A stretch of DNA of 64,000 bases from Micromonospora sp. WMMD1082 (GCF_029626175.1 NZ_JARUBM010000002.1:6279001-6343000); one strand, 5' to 3'. Counted from the first letter of the stretch, positions 47,199 through 55,647 are shown. The notes: generated by a model from the sequence alone, not told the origin. Made by a program: numbers and translations.

Positions 47199-47960
47199 TC
47201 AGACGCGCAGCACCACCGGCCCGAGCAGCGAGTAGCGGTGTGCCTCGGACGCCGGCAGCGCGGTGTCCGTGACGATGGTGTCGACGTCCGCGACGTCGGC
47301 GAAGCGGCAGAAGCTGTGCCCACCGAACTTGGTGTGCACCCCGGCGAAGACCACCCGCCGGGAGACCGCCATCACCTGCGCCTTGACGGCCGCCACGGCC
47401 GGGTCGGGGGTGGTCAGCCCGTGCTTGCGGGAGATGCCGTTGGCCCCGACGTAGGCCAGGTCGATGACGAAGCCGGCGAGCATCCGGGTGGCCCAGTGGT
47501 CGACGGTGGCCAGCGTGCGTCCGCGGACCCGGCCACCGAGCAACAGCACGGTGAGGCTCGGGTACGCGGCGAGCGCCGCCGCGGTGTGCAGGGAGGCGGT
47601 CACCACGGTCAGTGGCCGGTGGGTGGGCAACGCCTCGGCGATCAGTTGCGGGGTGTACCCCTCGTCGATGAAAACCGACTCCGCGTCGCCGAGGTGTTCC
47701 ACGGCGGCGGTGGCGATCCGCCGCTTCTCCACCACCATCCGGGTGGCCCGGGTCTCCAGGGTCGTCTCGAAGCGGGCGGTCTCCACCGGGTAGGCGCCGC
47801 CGTGGGTGCGGCGTACCAGGCCCTGCTGGGCCAGCAGGCTCAGGTCGCGTCGGACGGTCTCCGGCGCGACGCCCAGGTCGACGGCGAGCTTGCGCACGTC
47901 GACGTCACCCTGACGGCGCGCCAAGGCGAGGATGTGGTGCCGGCGTTCTGTCGCGTCCAC
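47199..47960 (-). CDS. DeoR-family transcriptional regulator
   Basis: 253 aa. N-terminal helix-turn-helix (RHHILALARRQGDVDVRKLAVDLGVAPETVRRDLSLLAQQGLVRRTHGGA) and a sugar-phosphate-sensing DeoRC domain (KRRIATAAVEHL, FIDEGYTPQLIAEAL, VYVGANGISRKHGLTTPD-like region). GTG at 47960 chosen because GGGAGGTGGGAA precedes it. First gene of the polyol operon, so probably an autoregulated repressor released by a ketose phosphate. Confidence 0.87.
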   Translation of the reverse strand: MDATERRHHILALARRQGDVDVRKLAVDLGVAPETVRRDLSLLAQQGLVRRTHGGAYPVETARFETTLETRATRMVVEKRRIATAAVEHLGDAESVFIDEGYTPQLIAEALPTHRPLTVVTASLHTAAALAAYPSLTVLLLGGRVRGRTLATVDHWATRMLAGFVIDLAYVGANGISRKHGLTTPDPAVAAVKAQVMAVSRRVVFAGVHTKFGGHSFCRFADVADVDTIVTDTALPASEAHRYSLLGPVVLRV

Positions 47961-47981
47961 TTCCCACCTCCCGTCGGCTCG

Positions 47982-48025
47982 TGTGTCTTTTTGTAACACC
48001 GTGAACGGGGGGTGACCCCGGTCAC
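47982..48025. promoter_or_regulatory. candidate operators before the DeoR/polyol operon
   Basis: Two small symmetric sites: GTGTCTTTTTGTAACAC (47982-47998) and GTGACCCCGGTCAC (48012-48025, 6-bp arms). Either could be the DeoR site. The rest of the gap to 48216 shows an A/T-rich patch near 48090-48115 but no gene that I can support. Confidence 0.35.
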
Positions 48026-48216
48026 ATGCCGGTCAATCTGGTGGGTTTGCTGCCCGCAGTCACGCCCCGAACGGGCAGATCAGAACAGTCATTAGCCATA
48101 TTCTTCTCATTCTATGTGCCCGTTTGCCGCCCTCGTCGGCCCGATTTCCACCCGGCACGCCCGCTCGGGCACCCGGCCCGACCACCCCGGCATCCCTGAC
48201 CCGTCACCCTGGCCCG

Positions 48217-49014
48217 TCACTCTGGCGCGGCGCCGTTGTCGACGAGCCGGAAGCGGGTGGTCAGGGGTGCGTCACCGAGTTCCTCCAGGAGCAGGCCACG
48301 GGTCGCCGAGTGCTGGAGGTAGGCGGAGTGGTTACTGATCGCGTACGTGGGGTTGCCGTCGTGTTGGCCGTCCCGGACGACCAGGAACCGCTGCCTCGGC
48401 TCGTCCGGCGCGCAGGGTGCCGCGACGACCCGCAGCGGCTCGCTCCCCGCCGACCGCACCTCCCAGCAGGTGTCGGTCAGGTCGTCGGTGCCCGGTTCGG
48501 CGGTGCGGATCAGGTAGGTGTCGGACCCCTGCGGCAGGAAGACGAACAGCTGCCGGCCCTCGTCGCCGTCGACCTCGGCCAGCCGACCGTCGTCGAGCAG
48601 GGATATCCCGGCCGCCCAGTCCGACACGCGCACGACGGTGACCTGGCGCTGACCGGTCAGCAGCGGATCGGCGCCCGGCGCGGTGCCGGTCGGGCCGGAG
48701 TCGCCGGTGGGTGGGCGGGACGGGCCGGCGCTCGGGCCGGTCGGGCCGGCGCTCGGTGAGCTGGTGGCCGAGTTGTACGTCGGGCCGACCGGACCCGCCG
48801 GGACGGTGGGCGGCGCATCGGCGAGACGGATCACGGCCGCACCCCCGCCGAGCACACCGACCAGGACAGCGCCGGCCGCGACGGACGCGACGTGGCGACG
48901 CCGACGACGGGTGTCGCCCCGTCGCCGGATCTCGTCGGCGGCGCGGACCCTGCCCTGTCCACCGTGCCGGGCCAGCGCCCGCAGGGCATCGTCGAGATTC
49001 CACTCAGACCCCAT
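48217..49014 (-). CDS. membrane protein with beta-trefoil-like outer domain, possible anti-sigma factor
   Basis: 265 aa. A 40-residue charged cytoplasmic part (WNLDDALRALARHGGQG, then RRRGDTRRRRRHV), one membrane helix (VAAGAVLVGVLGGGAAVI, about residues 45-63), a Pro/Ser/Gly/Thr linker, and an outer domain from about residue 130 with DGRLAEVDGDEGRQLFVF, CWEV, APC and RQRF. Two cysteines could form a disulfide; Q-x-F resembles ricin-B folds. ATG at 49014 (GGGAGGAACC upstream) overlaps the ECF sigma gene by 11 bases. Topology and pairing suggest a signal-sensing anti-sigma factor, but no known anti-sigma domain is recognisable. Confidence 0.7.
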   Translation of the reverse strand: MGSEWNLDDALRALARHGGQGRVRAADEIRRRGDTRRRRRHVASVAAGAVLVGVLGGGAAVIRLADAPPTVPAGPVGPTYNSATSSPSAGPTGPSAGPSRPPTGDSGPTGTAPGADPLLTGQRQVTVVRVSDWAAGISLLDDGRLAEVDGDEGRQLFVFLPQGSDTYLIRTAEPGTDDLTDTCWEVRSAGSEPLRVVAAPCAPDEPRQRFLVVRDGQHDGNPTYAISNHSAYLQHSATRGLLLEELGDAPLTTRFRLVDNGAAPE

Positions 49015-49519
49015 GGTTCCTCCCCCCGCCCGTAATCTCGTACTCCTCGTCGACCAGGTGCGCGGCGAGGGCCCGGCGTCCCCGGGCCAGCCGCGTCTTG
49101 ACGGTGTTCGCGTTGGCACCGGTCTCCGCCGCGATCTCGGCCACGCTGAGACCGACCAGGTGATGCAGCACCACGACCCGGCGCTGCTCGTCGGGGATGC
49201 GCCGCAACGCGGCCACGACCGCGACGTGGTCGACCGTGACCCCCTCGACATGCTGCTCGGTGAGGTGCCGCCGGTGGGCGCTGAGCCGGTTGACCGCCTT
49301 GCGCCAGGCACTCACCGCTACCCGGTAGGCCACGCTGCGCACCCACGCCTCCGGGCTGTCGCAGTCCCGGACGGACGCCCAGCGGTCCCAGGCCCGGGCG
49401 TACGCCTCCGCCACCGCGTCCTCCGCCTCGGCCCGGCTGCCGATCATCGCGTACAGGTGCCCCAGCACCCGCTGCGCGGACGCGGAGTAGAAGGCGTCGA
49501 ACTCCTCAGCGTCGCGCAT
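49004..49519 (-). CDS. ECF-type RNA polymerase sigma factor
   Basis: 171 aa. Region 2 at about residues 10-75 (AEDAVAEAYARAWDRWASV, SPEAWVRSVAYRVAVSAWRK) and region 4 at about 100-160 (LRRIPDEQRRVVVLHHLVGLSVAEIAAETGANANTVKTRLARGRRALAAHL). Probably directs transcription of a small regulon including its own operon. It overlaps the membrane protein gene downstream, the usual arrangement of sigma and cognate anti-sigma. Confidence 0.9.
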   Translation of the reverse strand: MRDAEEFDAFYSASAQRVLGHLYAMIGSRAEAEDAVAEAYARAWDRWASVRDCDSPEAWVRSVAYRVAVSAWRKAVNRLSAHRRHLTEQHVEGVTVDHVAVVAALRRIPDEQRRVVVLHHLVGLSVAEIAAETGANANTVKTRLARGRRALAAHLVDEEYEITGGGRNHGV

Positions 49520-49605
49520 CGATCAGTGTCTCCACCAGTTCCGCTTCCTCGTGATCATGCCCTCGACCGGTCCCGGCCGGCTTCCCGGCCGGGACCGCAC
49601 GGCGG

Positions 49606-50289
49606 TCACCCCTGCCGGGGCGCCGGCCCGGTGTCATTGAACCGGAAGCTGTTCATTGGCGGCGAATCGCCCAACTCCTCCAAAATCAGCCCGGATCGGG
49701 CAGAGGTCCGCAGGTACGCCCACCTATTCATGATCAGGAACTCGCGGTCACCGCCGGTCGGCACCGGAACGATGACGAACCGCTGGCGCGGGTCGCCGGC
49801 CCGGCAGGCGGCCCCGTGGACCACGAGCGGTCGCCCGTCACCCGGGTTGTGCACCTGCCAGCAGAGTGGTCGCCCGGCACCGCCGCCACGATAGGACTTG
49901 ATCAGGAACTCCTGCGAGCCCAGCGGGGTCGGCACGAAGACCTGCCGGCCCTGGTCGTCATCCACCTCGGCCAGCCGGCCGCCGTCGAGCAGCGACAGCC
50001 CGGACTCGAAGCCGTCGACCCGGACGATCGTGACGCGGCGCGTACCGGAGAGCACCGCCGACAGCGCGCTCGACGCCGTCGGCGGCGCGGACTCCACCGC
50101 GCTGCCCGACGCCGGCGCGGACGCCGCCGGGTTGCCCGACGCCGGAGCGGACGCCGCCGGCACCGTGCCGGACGGACCGACCCCGGCCGGTGCACCGTCA
50201 CCCTCCGAGGCGGTCGCCACCCCGCAGGCCCCCATGGTGGCGACCAGCGCCACCAGACCCGCACCCGCGAGCCATCTACCCACCAACAC
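49606..50289 (-). CDS. lipoprotein with beta-trefoil-like domain, paralogue of the sigma-linked membrane protein
   Basis: 227 aa. Signal peptide with lipobox VATMGAC (about residue 20), an Ala/Ser/Pro-rich linker with a repeat (SAPASGNPAASAPASGS), then a domain from about residue 82 clearly related to the outer domain of the 48217-49014 product: RRVTIVRVDGFESGLSLLDG, GRLAEVDDDQGRQVFV, CWQV, AACRAGDPRQRF and LILEELGDSPP. GTG at 50289 follows GGGGAGGCGACG. Surface-anchored; ligand unknown, perhaps a carbohydrate. Lies 86 nt upstream of the ECF gene on the same strand. Confidence 0.72.
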   Translation of the reverse strand: MLVGRWLAGAGLVALVATMGACGVATASEGDGAPAGVGPSGTVPAASAPASGNPAASAPASGSAVESAPPTASSALSAVLSGTRRVTIVRVDGFESGLSLLDGGRLAEVDDDQGRQVFVPTPLGSQEFLIKSYRGGGAGRPLCWQVHNPGDGRPLVVHGAACRAGDPRQRFVIVPVPTGGDREFLIMNRWAYLRTSARSGLILEELGDSPPMNSFRFNDTGPAPRQG

Positions 50290-50408
50290 CGTCGCCTCCC
50301 CTAGCACCTGCGGCTGTCCGCACCTGTGGCCCGCGGCCGCGAGACCAGTAGCCGGTCCGGGTCCGTCGATCCGTACAGCCTCATGACGCGTGGGGGCGGG
50401 AGGTGGTT

Positions 50409-51470
50409 TCACCGCAGCAGCGGCAGCAGTTGCTCCCCCTGACGCCTGATCTCCGGCAGGTAGGGGGTGTCGGAGAGCACGAAGTGGGTGATGCCCAGGC
50501 TCTGGTACCTGCGCAACGACTTCGCCACGTCCTCGGCGGAGCCGACCAGCCAGGTGGTGCCCGCGCCGCCGCCGCCGAACGTGCCGGGGGTGGTGTAGAG
50601 GTTGTCGTCGAGCACCTCCCCTCGGGCGGCGAGGTCGAGCAGCCGCTGCTGGCCGACGGCGGCATGCCGGTTCGGGTCGCGCGCCATGATGCCCGTGCCC
50701 TTCGCCATCTCCGCGACCTTCGCCTCGGCGTCGGCCCAGGCCTGCTCGGTGGTGTCCCGGATCAGCGTGGTGACGCGCAACCCGAACTCCAGCGGCGGGT
50801 GCTCCCGGCCCAGCTTCTCGCCGAGCCGCCGCAGCCGCTCGACCCGCTCGGCGACGCCGTCGAGCGGCTCTCCCCAGAAGAGCTGCACGTCCGCCTCGGT
50901 GGCGGCCACCTGCTCGGCGGCGGCGGAGGCGCCGCCGAAGTAGAGCCGGGGATGCCGCCGCGTCCCACGCACGACGGGTCGCGGCACGACGGTGGCACCG
51001 GCGACGGCGAAGTGCTCGCCGTGATACGTCACGTTCTCCTCGGTCCACAGCCTGCGCACGATCCGGATGAACTCCCGGGTGCGGGCGTAGCGGTGGGCCT
51101 GGTCGCCCTCGTCGTCGCCGTACGCCGCCAGGTTGTCCTTGCCCGACACGATGTTGACCAGCACCCGCCCCCCGGAGAGGTGGTCCAGGGTCGCCGCGGC
51201 GGAGGCGAAGTGGGCCGGACGCCAGTAGCCGGGGCGGACCGCGATCAGCGGCTGGAACGTCGTGGTCTGCGCGGCGAGCGCGGTGGCGACCGTGAGGGTG
51301 TCCGGCCGCCCCCAGCCCGTGCCGATCAGCGCCCCCGCCCACCCGTGCCGCTCCAGGGCCCGGGCGTGGCTGGTGAGGGTCGCCAGGGAGTTGTGGTGGT
51401 CGACGACGTCGTCGCCACGGTGTCCGGGCTGGACCTGGTTCGGGATGTACCAGAGGAATTCGAGGCTCAT
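50409..51470 (-). CDS. SsuD-like FMN-dependent alkanesulfonate monooxygenase
   Basis: 353-aa luciferase-fold (LLM) monooxygenase. FQPLIAVRPGYWRPAHFASA, LDHLSGGRVLVNIVSGKD, YARTREFIRIVRRLW and YHGEHFAV are conserved with SsuD, which cleaves C-S bonds to release sulfite using FMNH2 from an SsuE-type reductase. A candidate reductase is encoded at 13,874. Start ATG 51470 (GGAAG upstream). Divergent from the leader-peptide operon; the sulfur-type motif lies between them. Confidence 0.85.
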   Translation of the reverse strand: MSLEFLWYIPNQVQPGHRGDDVVDHHNSLATLTSHARALERHGWAGALIGTGWGRPDTLTVATALAAQTTTFQPLIAVRPGYWRPAHFASAAATLDHLSGGRVLVNIVSGKDNLAAYGDDEGDQAHRYARTREFIRIVRRLWTEENVTYHGEHFAVAGATVVPRPVVRGTRRHPRLYFGGASAAAEQVAATEADVQLFWGEPLDGVAERVERLRRLGEKLGREHPPLEFGLRVTTLIRDTTEQAWADAEAKVAEMAKGTGIMARDPNRHAAVGQQRLLDLAARGEVLDDNLYTTPGTFGGGGAGTTWLVGSAEDVAKSLRRYQSLGITHFVLSDTPYLPEIRRQGEQLLPLLR

Positions 51471-51568
51471 GGCAGGTCTTCCTGTCGGTTCGATGAGGTG
51501 CGGCCGAGCAGGAAGAGCGCCGACCGCGCCCGGGGGCGCCGAAGCTGTGGCCGAAAGCACGATTAATT

Positions 51569-51594
51569 CCTACTCAGCCTATAGGTATTATAGG
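51569..51594. promoter_or_regulatory. two overlapping sulfur-type operators in a divergent promoter
   Basis: CCTACTCAGCCTATAGG (51569-51585) and CCTATAGGTATTATAGG (51578-51594) both fit CCTAY-N7-RTAGG exactly and share nine bases. TATTAT inside the second could be the -10 box for the plus-strand operon; the leader peptide ATG is at 51599, so that message may be nearly leaderless. The SsuD-like gene is on the other side. Confidence 0.65.
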
Positions 51595-51598
51595 GATC

Positions 51599-51673
51599 AT
51601 GGCCGGGTTGCTCCTCTACTCCAGGCGCGAAATCGACTTCGCGCTCTGCGCCAGCGCGCTCTGTCCGCGCTGA
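51599..51673 (+). CDS. short leader peptide of sulfur-gene type
   Basis: 24-residue ORF, ATG at 51599, TGA at 51671-51673. Core RREIDFALCASALC matches the R-R-H-V-D-L...ASALC style of actinobacterial sulfur leader peptides and has two Cys codons, one near the end. The same kind of peptide precedes the DUF1684 cluster at 16104-16175. The next gene starts 273 nt further on; this gap holds no gene but a short stem (CGTGGAC/GTCCACG, 51760-51776). Likely a cis-acting cysteine sensor; the family match was not checked by search. Confidence 0.68.
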   Translation: MAGLLLYSRREIDFALCASALCPR

Positions 51674-51946
51674 TCGGCGGTCGCACCGTTCCCTCGCCGC
51701 AACACACGCCCGACCGCGCCGCCAACCCCCGATCCGCAGCCCCATCCCGGTGATCGGCTCGTGGACGCCGTCCACGGGAGATGTCGCCGTCGACACCCGA
51801 TCCCGTCACCCGCCCCTGCCCGCCGTCCGGCACGCCTCCGGTCCCCGGCCGCCCCGGGCACCGCGCGGCGCCGACCGGCGCGCCGGGGCCGCCTGACAAC
51901 CGGCAGCCAACGCCTCCGCAGGCTGCCTCGACCCCGAAAGAAGCAC

Positions 51947-53665
51947 ATGTCTGACCTTCGACGTTCGATCGAGAACGCCACACCGGGCCGCCGGACGTGG
52001 CCCTGGGCCGCCGGACTCGCCGTCGGGCTGCTCGTCGCCGGGATCGGATTCGCCGTCGCCCGCGGCGGCGCCGCCGAGGACCCGGCGGCCGCCGCCGACG
52101 GCAAACCCGTGCGCGGCGGCACCCTGGAGTTCGCGCTGATCGACTACCAGCGCAGCCCGGATCCGCACTGGGGCACCAACTACGCCGAATCCCTGATCGG
52201 CAACAACATCACCGACAAGCTGACCTGGCAGGACCCGGACACCGGCGAGATCACGCCGTGGTTGGCGGAGTCGTGGGAGTACAACGACGACCTCACCGAG
52301 TTCACCTTCCGCCTGCGTACGGACGTCACCTTCAGCGACGGCACCCCGTTCAACGCCGAGGCGGTCAAGGCCAACTTCGACCAGTACGTGCGGGGCGACG
52401 AAGGGCTCGGCATCAGCCCCAACGGCGCGATCCTGCTGCCCGGCTACGTCGAGACCCGGACACCGGACGAGCACACCGCGGTCGTCCGGTTCGCCAAGCC
52501 GCTCGCCAGCTTCCTGCAGGCGTCCGCGTTCACCGCCAATGCCCAGCCCGGCTTCCTGTCACTGGCCACGCTGAAGCTGAACGCGACGGAACGCACGGAC
52601 CCGACGAAGATCATCGGCACCGGCCCGTTCGTGTACGAGTCGTGGGAGGAGCAGGTCAAGACCGTCCTGGTCAAACGCACGGGCTACGACTGGTCCCCGC
52701 CGGCGATCGGGCACCCGGGCGAGGCGTACCTGGACCGGGTCGTGTTCAACACGATCCCGGAGGCCAGCGTCCGGACCGGATCCCTGGCCTCCGGCACCAT
52801 CGACGCCACGCTCGACGTGGGCACCACCGACGAGAAGCCGCTCGCCGCCCAGGGATTCAAGATCATCCACCGGGAGGTCTCCGGCACCGCCATCTTCTTC
52901 AACCTCAACTCCCAGCTGTTCCCGACCAACGACATCGCGGTACGCAAGGCGATCCAGCGGGGCTGGGACCGGGAAGCCATCACCCAGACGGTGCTCACCG
53001 ACTCGTACTCGGTCGCGACCTCGGTCCTCGCGCCCTCCGTGCCCGGCTACGCCGACTACAGCGCCACGGTGCTGAAACACGACCCCGAGGAGGCCAACCG
53101 ACTCCTCGACGGGGCCGGCTGGGTGCCGGGGCCGGACGGGATCCGCGTCAAGGACGGCAGGAAGCTCGTCGTCAAGCTGATCGGCATCAGCAACCTGGTG
53201 GTGAACAAGCCGGCCTACGAGTCGATCCAGCAGGACCTCAAGAAGATCGGCATCGACCTGCAGCTCACCGTCGTGCCGATCCCCGACTACGCGGCCGCCG
53301 TGGCCAAGGCGAAGACCGACTGGCACATCACCGCCGCCAACCGGTCCCGCAACGACCCGGCGGTGCTCAACCTGCAGTACGGCCCGCTGCTCGGCAACGG
53401 CGCCCACGTCACCCAGGACTCCACCGGCGTCGACGTCGACGAGGTCACGCAGACCCTGGGCCAGCTCGAACTCACCCTCGACCCGACCCGGCGCCACCAG
53501 TACGCCAAGGCGGCCCAGGACCTCCTCCTGGACAAGTACGCGCTGGTCAGCCCGGTCTACAACCCGTCGCAGGTGATCGCGCACGCGGACCACGTCCACG
53601 GGATCATCTTCGACGCCCAGTCCCGCAACCACTTCGTCGACGCCTGGAAGAGCAACGGGAAGTGA
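51947..53665 (+). CDS. family-5 solute-binding protein of a sulfur-linked importer
   Basis: 572 aa. N-terminal signal anchor WPWAAGLAVGLLVAGIGFAV has no cysteine lipobox, so the protein is secreted or anchored by its helix, unlike the DppA-like protein in this window. Mature features: GGTLEFALIDYQRSPDPHWGTNYAESLIGNNITDKLT, FRLRTDVTFSDGTPFNAEAVKANFDQYV, IAVRKAIQRGWDREAI. Weak ribosome site (AAAGAAG) before the ATG at 51947. In an operon with permeases, ATPase and flavin monooxygenases, so the ligand is probably an organosulfur compound. Confidence 0.85.
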   Translation: MSDLRRSIENATPGRRTWPWAAGLAVGLLVAGIGFAVARGGAAEDPAAAADGKPVRGGTLEFALIDYQRSPDPHWGTNYAESLIGNNITDKLTWQDPDTGEITPWLAESWEYNDDLTEFTFRLRTDVTFSDGTPFNAEAVKANFDQYVRGDEGLGISPNGAILLPGYVETRTPDEHTAVVRFAKPLASFLQASAFTANAQPGFLSLATLKLNATERTDPTKIIGTGPFVYESWEEQVKTVLVKRTGYDWSPPAIGHPGEAYLDRVVFNTIPEASVRTGSLASGTIDATLDVGTTDEKPLAAQGFKIIHREVSGTAIFFNLNSQLFPTNDIAVRKAIQRGWDREAITQTVLTDSYSVATSVLAPSVPGYADYSATVLKHDPEEANRLLDGAGWVPGPDGIRVKDGRKLVVKLIGISNLVVNKPAYESIQQDLKKIGIDLQLTVVPIPDYAAAVAKAKTDWHITAANRSRNDPAVLNLQYGPLLGNGAHVTQDSTGVDVDEVTQTLGQLELTLDPTRRHQYAKAAQDLLLDKYALVSPVYNPSQVIAHADHVHGIIFDAQSRNHFVDAWKSNGK

Positions 53666-53750
53666 CCGTCGGTGGTCGCCGGGAGCCGACGGTTCCCGGC
53701 GACCGCCCGCCCCCGCCCACCCGTCCGCCCACCCGTGGGGAAGGAACGCC

Positions 53751-54710
53751 GTGCTCCGCTATGTCGCGCTGAAGGTCGGCCGGGCGCTGTTCGTGGTCTG
53801 GGCCGCGTTCACGCTGACCTTCGTCCTGCTGTTCGTGCTGCCGGCGAACCCGGTGGACCTGCTCTTCGACCCGGCCGAGCTGAACAGCGTGCCGCCCGAG
53901 GTCCGGGAGCAGATGGCGCAGAACTACGGCTTCCACAAGCCCGTGCTCCTGCAGTACCTCGACCGGCTGGGCCACGCCCTGGTCGGTGACTTCGGCAGCT
54001 CGGTGCAGTCCGGCCGGCCCGTCACCACCGCGATCCTCGACGTGCTGCCGAGCACCCTGGTGCTCGCCGCCGGCGCCCTGCTCCTCGCCGTGCTCATCGC
54101 CTTCGCGATCGCGCTCGTGGCCACCGCGACCCGCCACGTCTGGGTCCGCAACCTGGTCGAGGCGCTGCCGTCGACCTCGGTCTCGGTGCCGGTCTTCCTC
54201 TCCGGAATCCTGATCCTGCAGGTCTTCTCGTTCCGCCTGGGCTGGTTCCCCGCCTTCGGCGACGACGGCCTCAAGAGTCTCGTCCTGCCCCTGATCACGC
54301 TGGCGATCCCGGTGTCGGGTCCGATCGCGCAGCTGCTCGTGCGCAGCTTCGCCACCGAGTTCCACTCCGGCTACGTCACGACGAGTTGGGCCAAGGGAGC
54401 CACCCGCCGCCGCGTCATCGTCGGCGACGTCTTCCGCAACGCCAGCCTGCCGGCGCTCACCATCGCCGGCATCACCTTCGGCAACCTGATCGCCGGCTCC
54501 GTCATCACCGAGACCGTCTTCGCCCGCCGGGGCATCGGCCGGATGACCCAGAACGCGATCAACACCCTCGACGTACCGCTGGTCCAGGGGATCGTCGTGC
54601 TCGTGGCGGTCAGCTTCGCGCTGATCAACCTGATCGTCGACCTGATCTATCCGCTGCTGGATCCGCGACTGCGGGCCACGCTCGCCGCCTCCCCCTCCGG
54701 GGCGGCGTGA
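53751..54710 (+). CDS. ABC transporter permease (DppB-like), sulfur-linked importer
   Basis: 319 aa. N-terminus VGRALFVVWAAFTLTFVLLFVLPANPVDLLFDPAELN and LDRLGHALVGDFGSSVQSGRPV follow the DppB pattern; docking loop VTTSWAKGATRRRVIVGDVFRNASLP. Ends LIVDLIYPLLDPRLRATL. GTG start at 53751 with AAGGAA upstream, 85 nt after the binding-protein stop. Pairs with the next permease. Confidence 0.88.
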   Translation: MLRYVALKVGRALFVVWAAFTLTFVLLFVLPANPVDLLFDPAELNSVPPEVREQMAQNYGFHKPVLLQYLDRLGHALVGDFGSSVQSGRPVTTAILDVLPSTLVLAAGALLLAVLIAFAIALVATATRHVWVRNLVEALPSTSVSVPVFLSGILILQVFSFRLGWFPAFGDDGLKSLVLPLITLAIPVSGPIAQLLVRSFATEFHSGYVTTSWAKGATRRRVIVGDVFRNASLPALTIAGITFGNLIAGSVITETVFARRGIGRMTQNAINTLDVPLVQGIVVLVAVSFALINLIVDLIYPLLDPRLRATLAASPSGAA

Positions 54711-54720
54711 GGAGGCTGCG

Positions 54721-55647
54721 ATGACCACCGAACTCGACACCCTCGCACCGCCCCGCCCGCCGGCCACCGCACCGGTGGGTGCGCCGCCCCTGGTCGTGGC
54801 CGGCAACCGGGCGGCCACCGTCCGGGCAGCCGCCCGGCGCATCGGTGAACTCGCCCAGCAGCCGACCCTCCTGGTCGCCTGGATCATCGTGCTGGTCGTG
54901 ATCGGCTGGGCCATCGCCCCGCAGCTGTTCACCTCCTACAGCCCGTACGAGGGCGACACCACCGCGAGCTTCGCGCCACCGAGCGTCGAGCACTGGTTCG
55001 GCACCGACCGGCTGGGCCGGGACCTCTTCGCCCGCAGCGTCTACGGCGCGCGGACCACCCTCACCGCGACCCTGCTGGCCGTGCTCATCGCCTTCGGCAT
55101 CGGCACGGTGGTCGGGCTGGTCTCCGGCTTCGCCAAGGGCGTCGTCGACACCGCCATCATGCGGGTGGTCGACGTGTTCCTCGCCATCCCCAGCCTGCTG
55201 CTCGCGATGGTGGTGGTGTCGGTCCTCGGATACACCACGCACAACATCGCCCTGGCCGTCGGGATCTCCTCCATCGCGTCGTTCGCGCGGGTGATGCGGG
55301 CCGAGGTGCTCACGGTGACGACCCAGGACTACGTCAGGGCGGCGTATGGCCTCGGAGTCGGCCGGTTGGGCGTGCTGCTCCGGCACGTCGTACCCAACTC
55401 GCTCAGCTCGGTGATCGCGCTGGCCGCGCTGGAGGTCGGCACGGCCGTGCTCGCCGTGGCCTCGCTCGGCTTCCTCGGCTACGGCGCCCCACCGCCGCAG
55501 CCGGAGTGGGGTCTGCTGGTCGCCGAGGGCCGCGACTACGTCGCGGTCCACCCGTGGACCTCGATCCTGCCCGGTGCGGCACTCGCGATCGTCGTCATCG
55601 CCGCCCACCGCATCAGCACCTCCTTCCGGAAGGGACACCGCCGGTGA
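54721..55647 (+). CDS. ABC transporter permease (DppC-like), sulfur-linked importer
   Basis: 308 aa. A 55-residue Pro/Ala-rich cytoplasmic N-terminus precedes the first helix (LLVAWIIVLVVIGWAIAPQLF). HWFGTDRLGRDLFARSVYGARTTL is the DppC hallmark; docking loop VRAAYGLGVGRLGVLLRHVVPN; then SLGFLGYGAPPPQPEWG. Ten nt after the previous stop; its own stop overlaps the ATPase GTG (GTGA). Confidence 0.88.
   Translation: MTTELDTLAPPRPPATAPVGAPPLVVAGNRAATVRAAARRIGELAQQPTLLVAWIIVLVVIGWAIAPQLFTSYSPYEGDTTASFAPPSVEHWFGTDRLGRDLFARSVYGARTTLTATLLAVLIAFGIGTVVGLVSGFAKGVVDTAIMRVVDVFLAIPSLLLAMVVVSVLGYTTHNIALAVGISSIASFARVMRAEVLTVTTQDYVRAAYGLGVGRLGVLLRHVVPNSLSSVIALAALEVGTAVLAVASLGFLGYGAPPPQPEWGLLVAEGRDYVAVHPWTSILPGAALAIVVIAAHRISTSFRKGHRR

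Noticed and set aside
49606..51342. 578-residue minus-strand frame joining the lipoprotein with sequence under the SsuD-like gene
   Set aside because: Its first 350 residues are shadow of the SsuD-like gene in another frame; the lipoprotein starts at GTG 50289.
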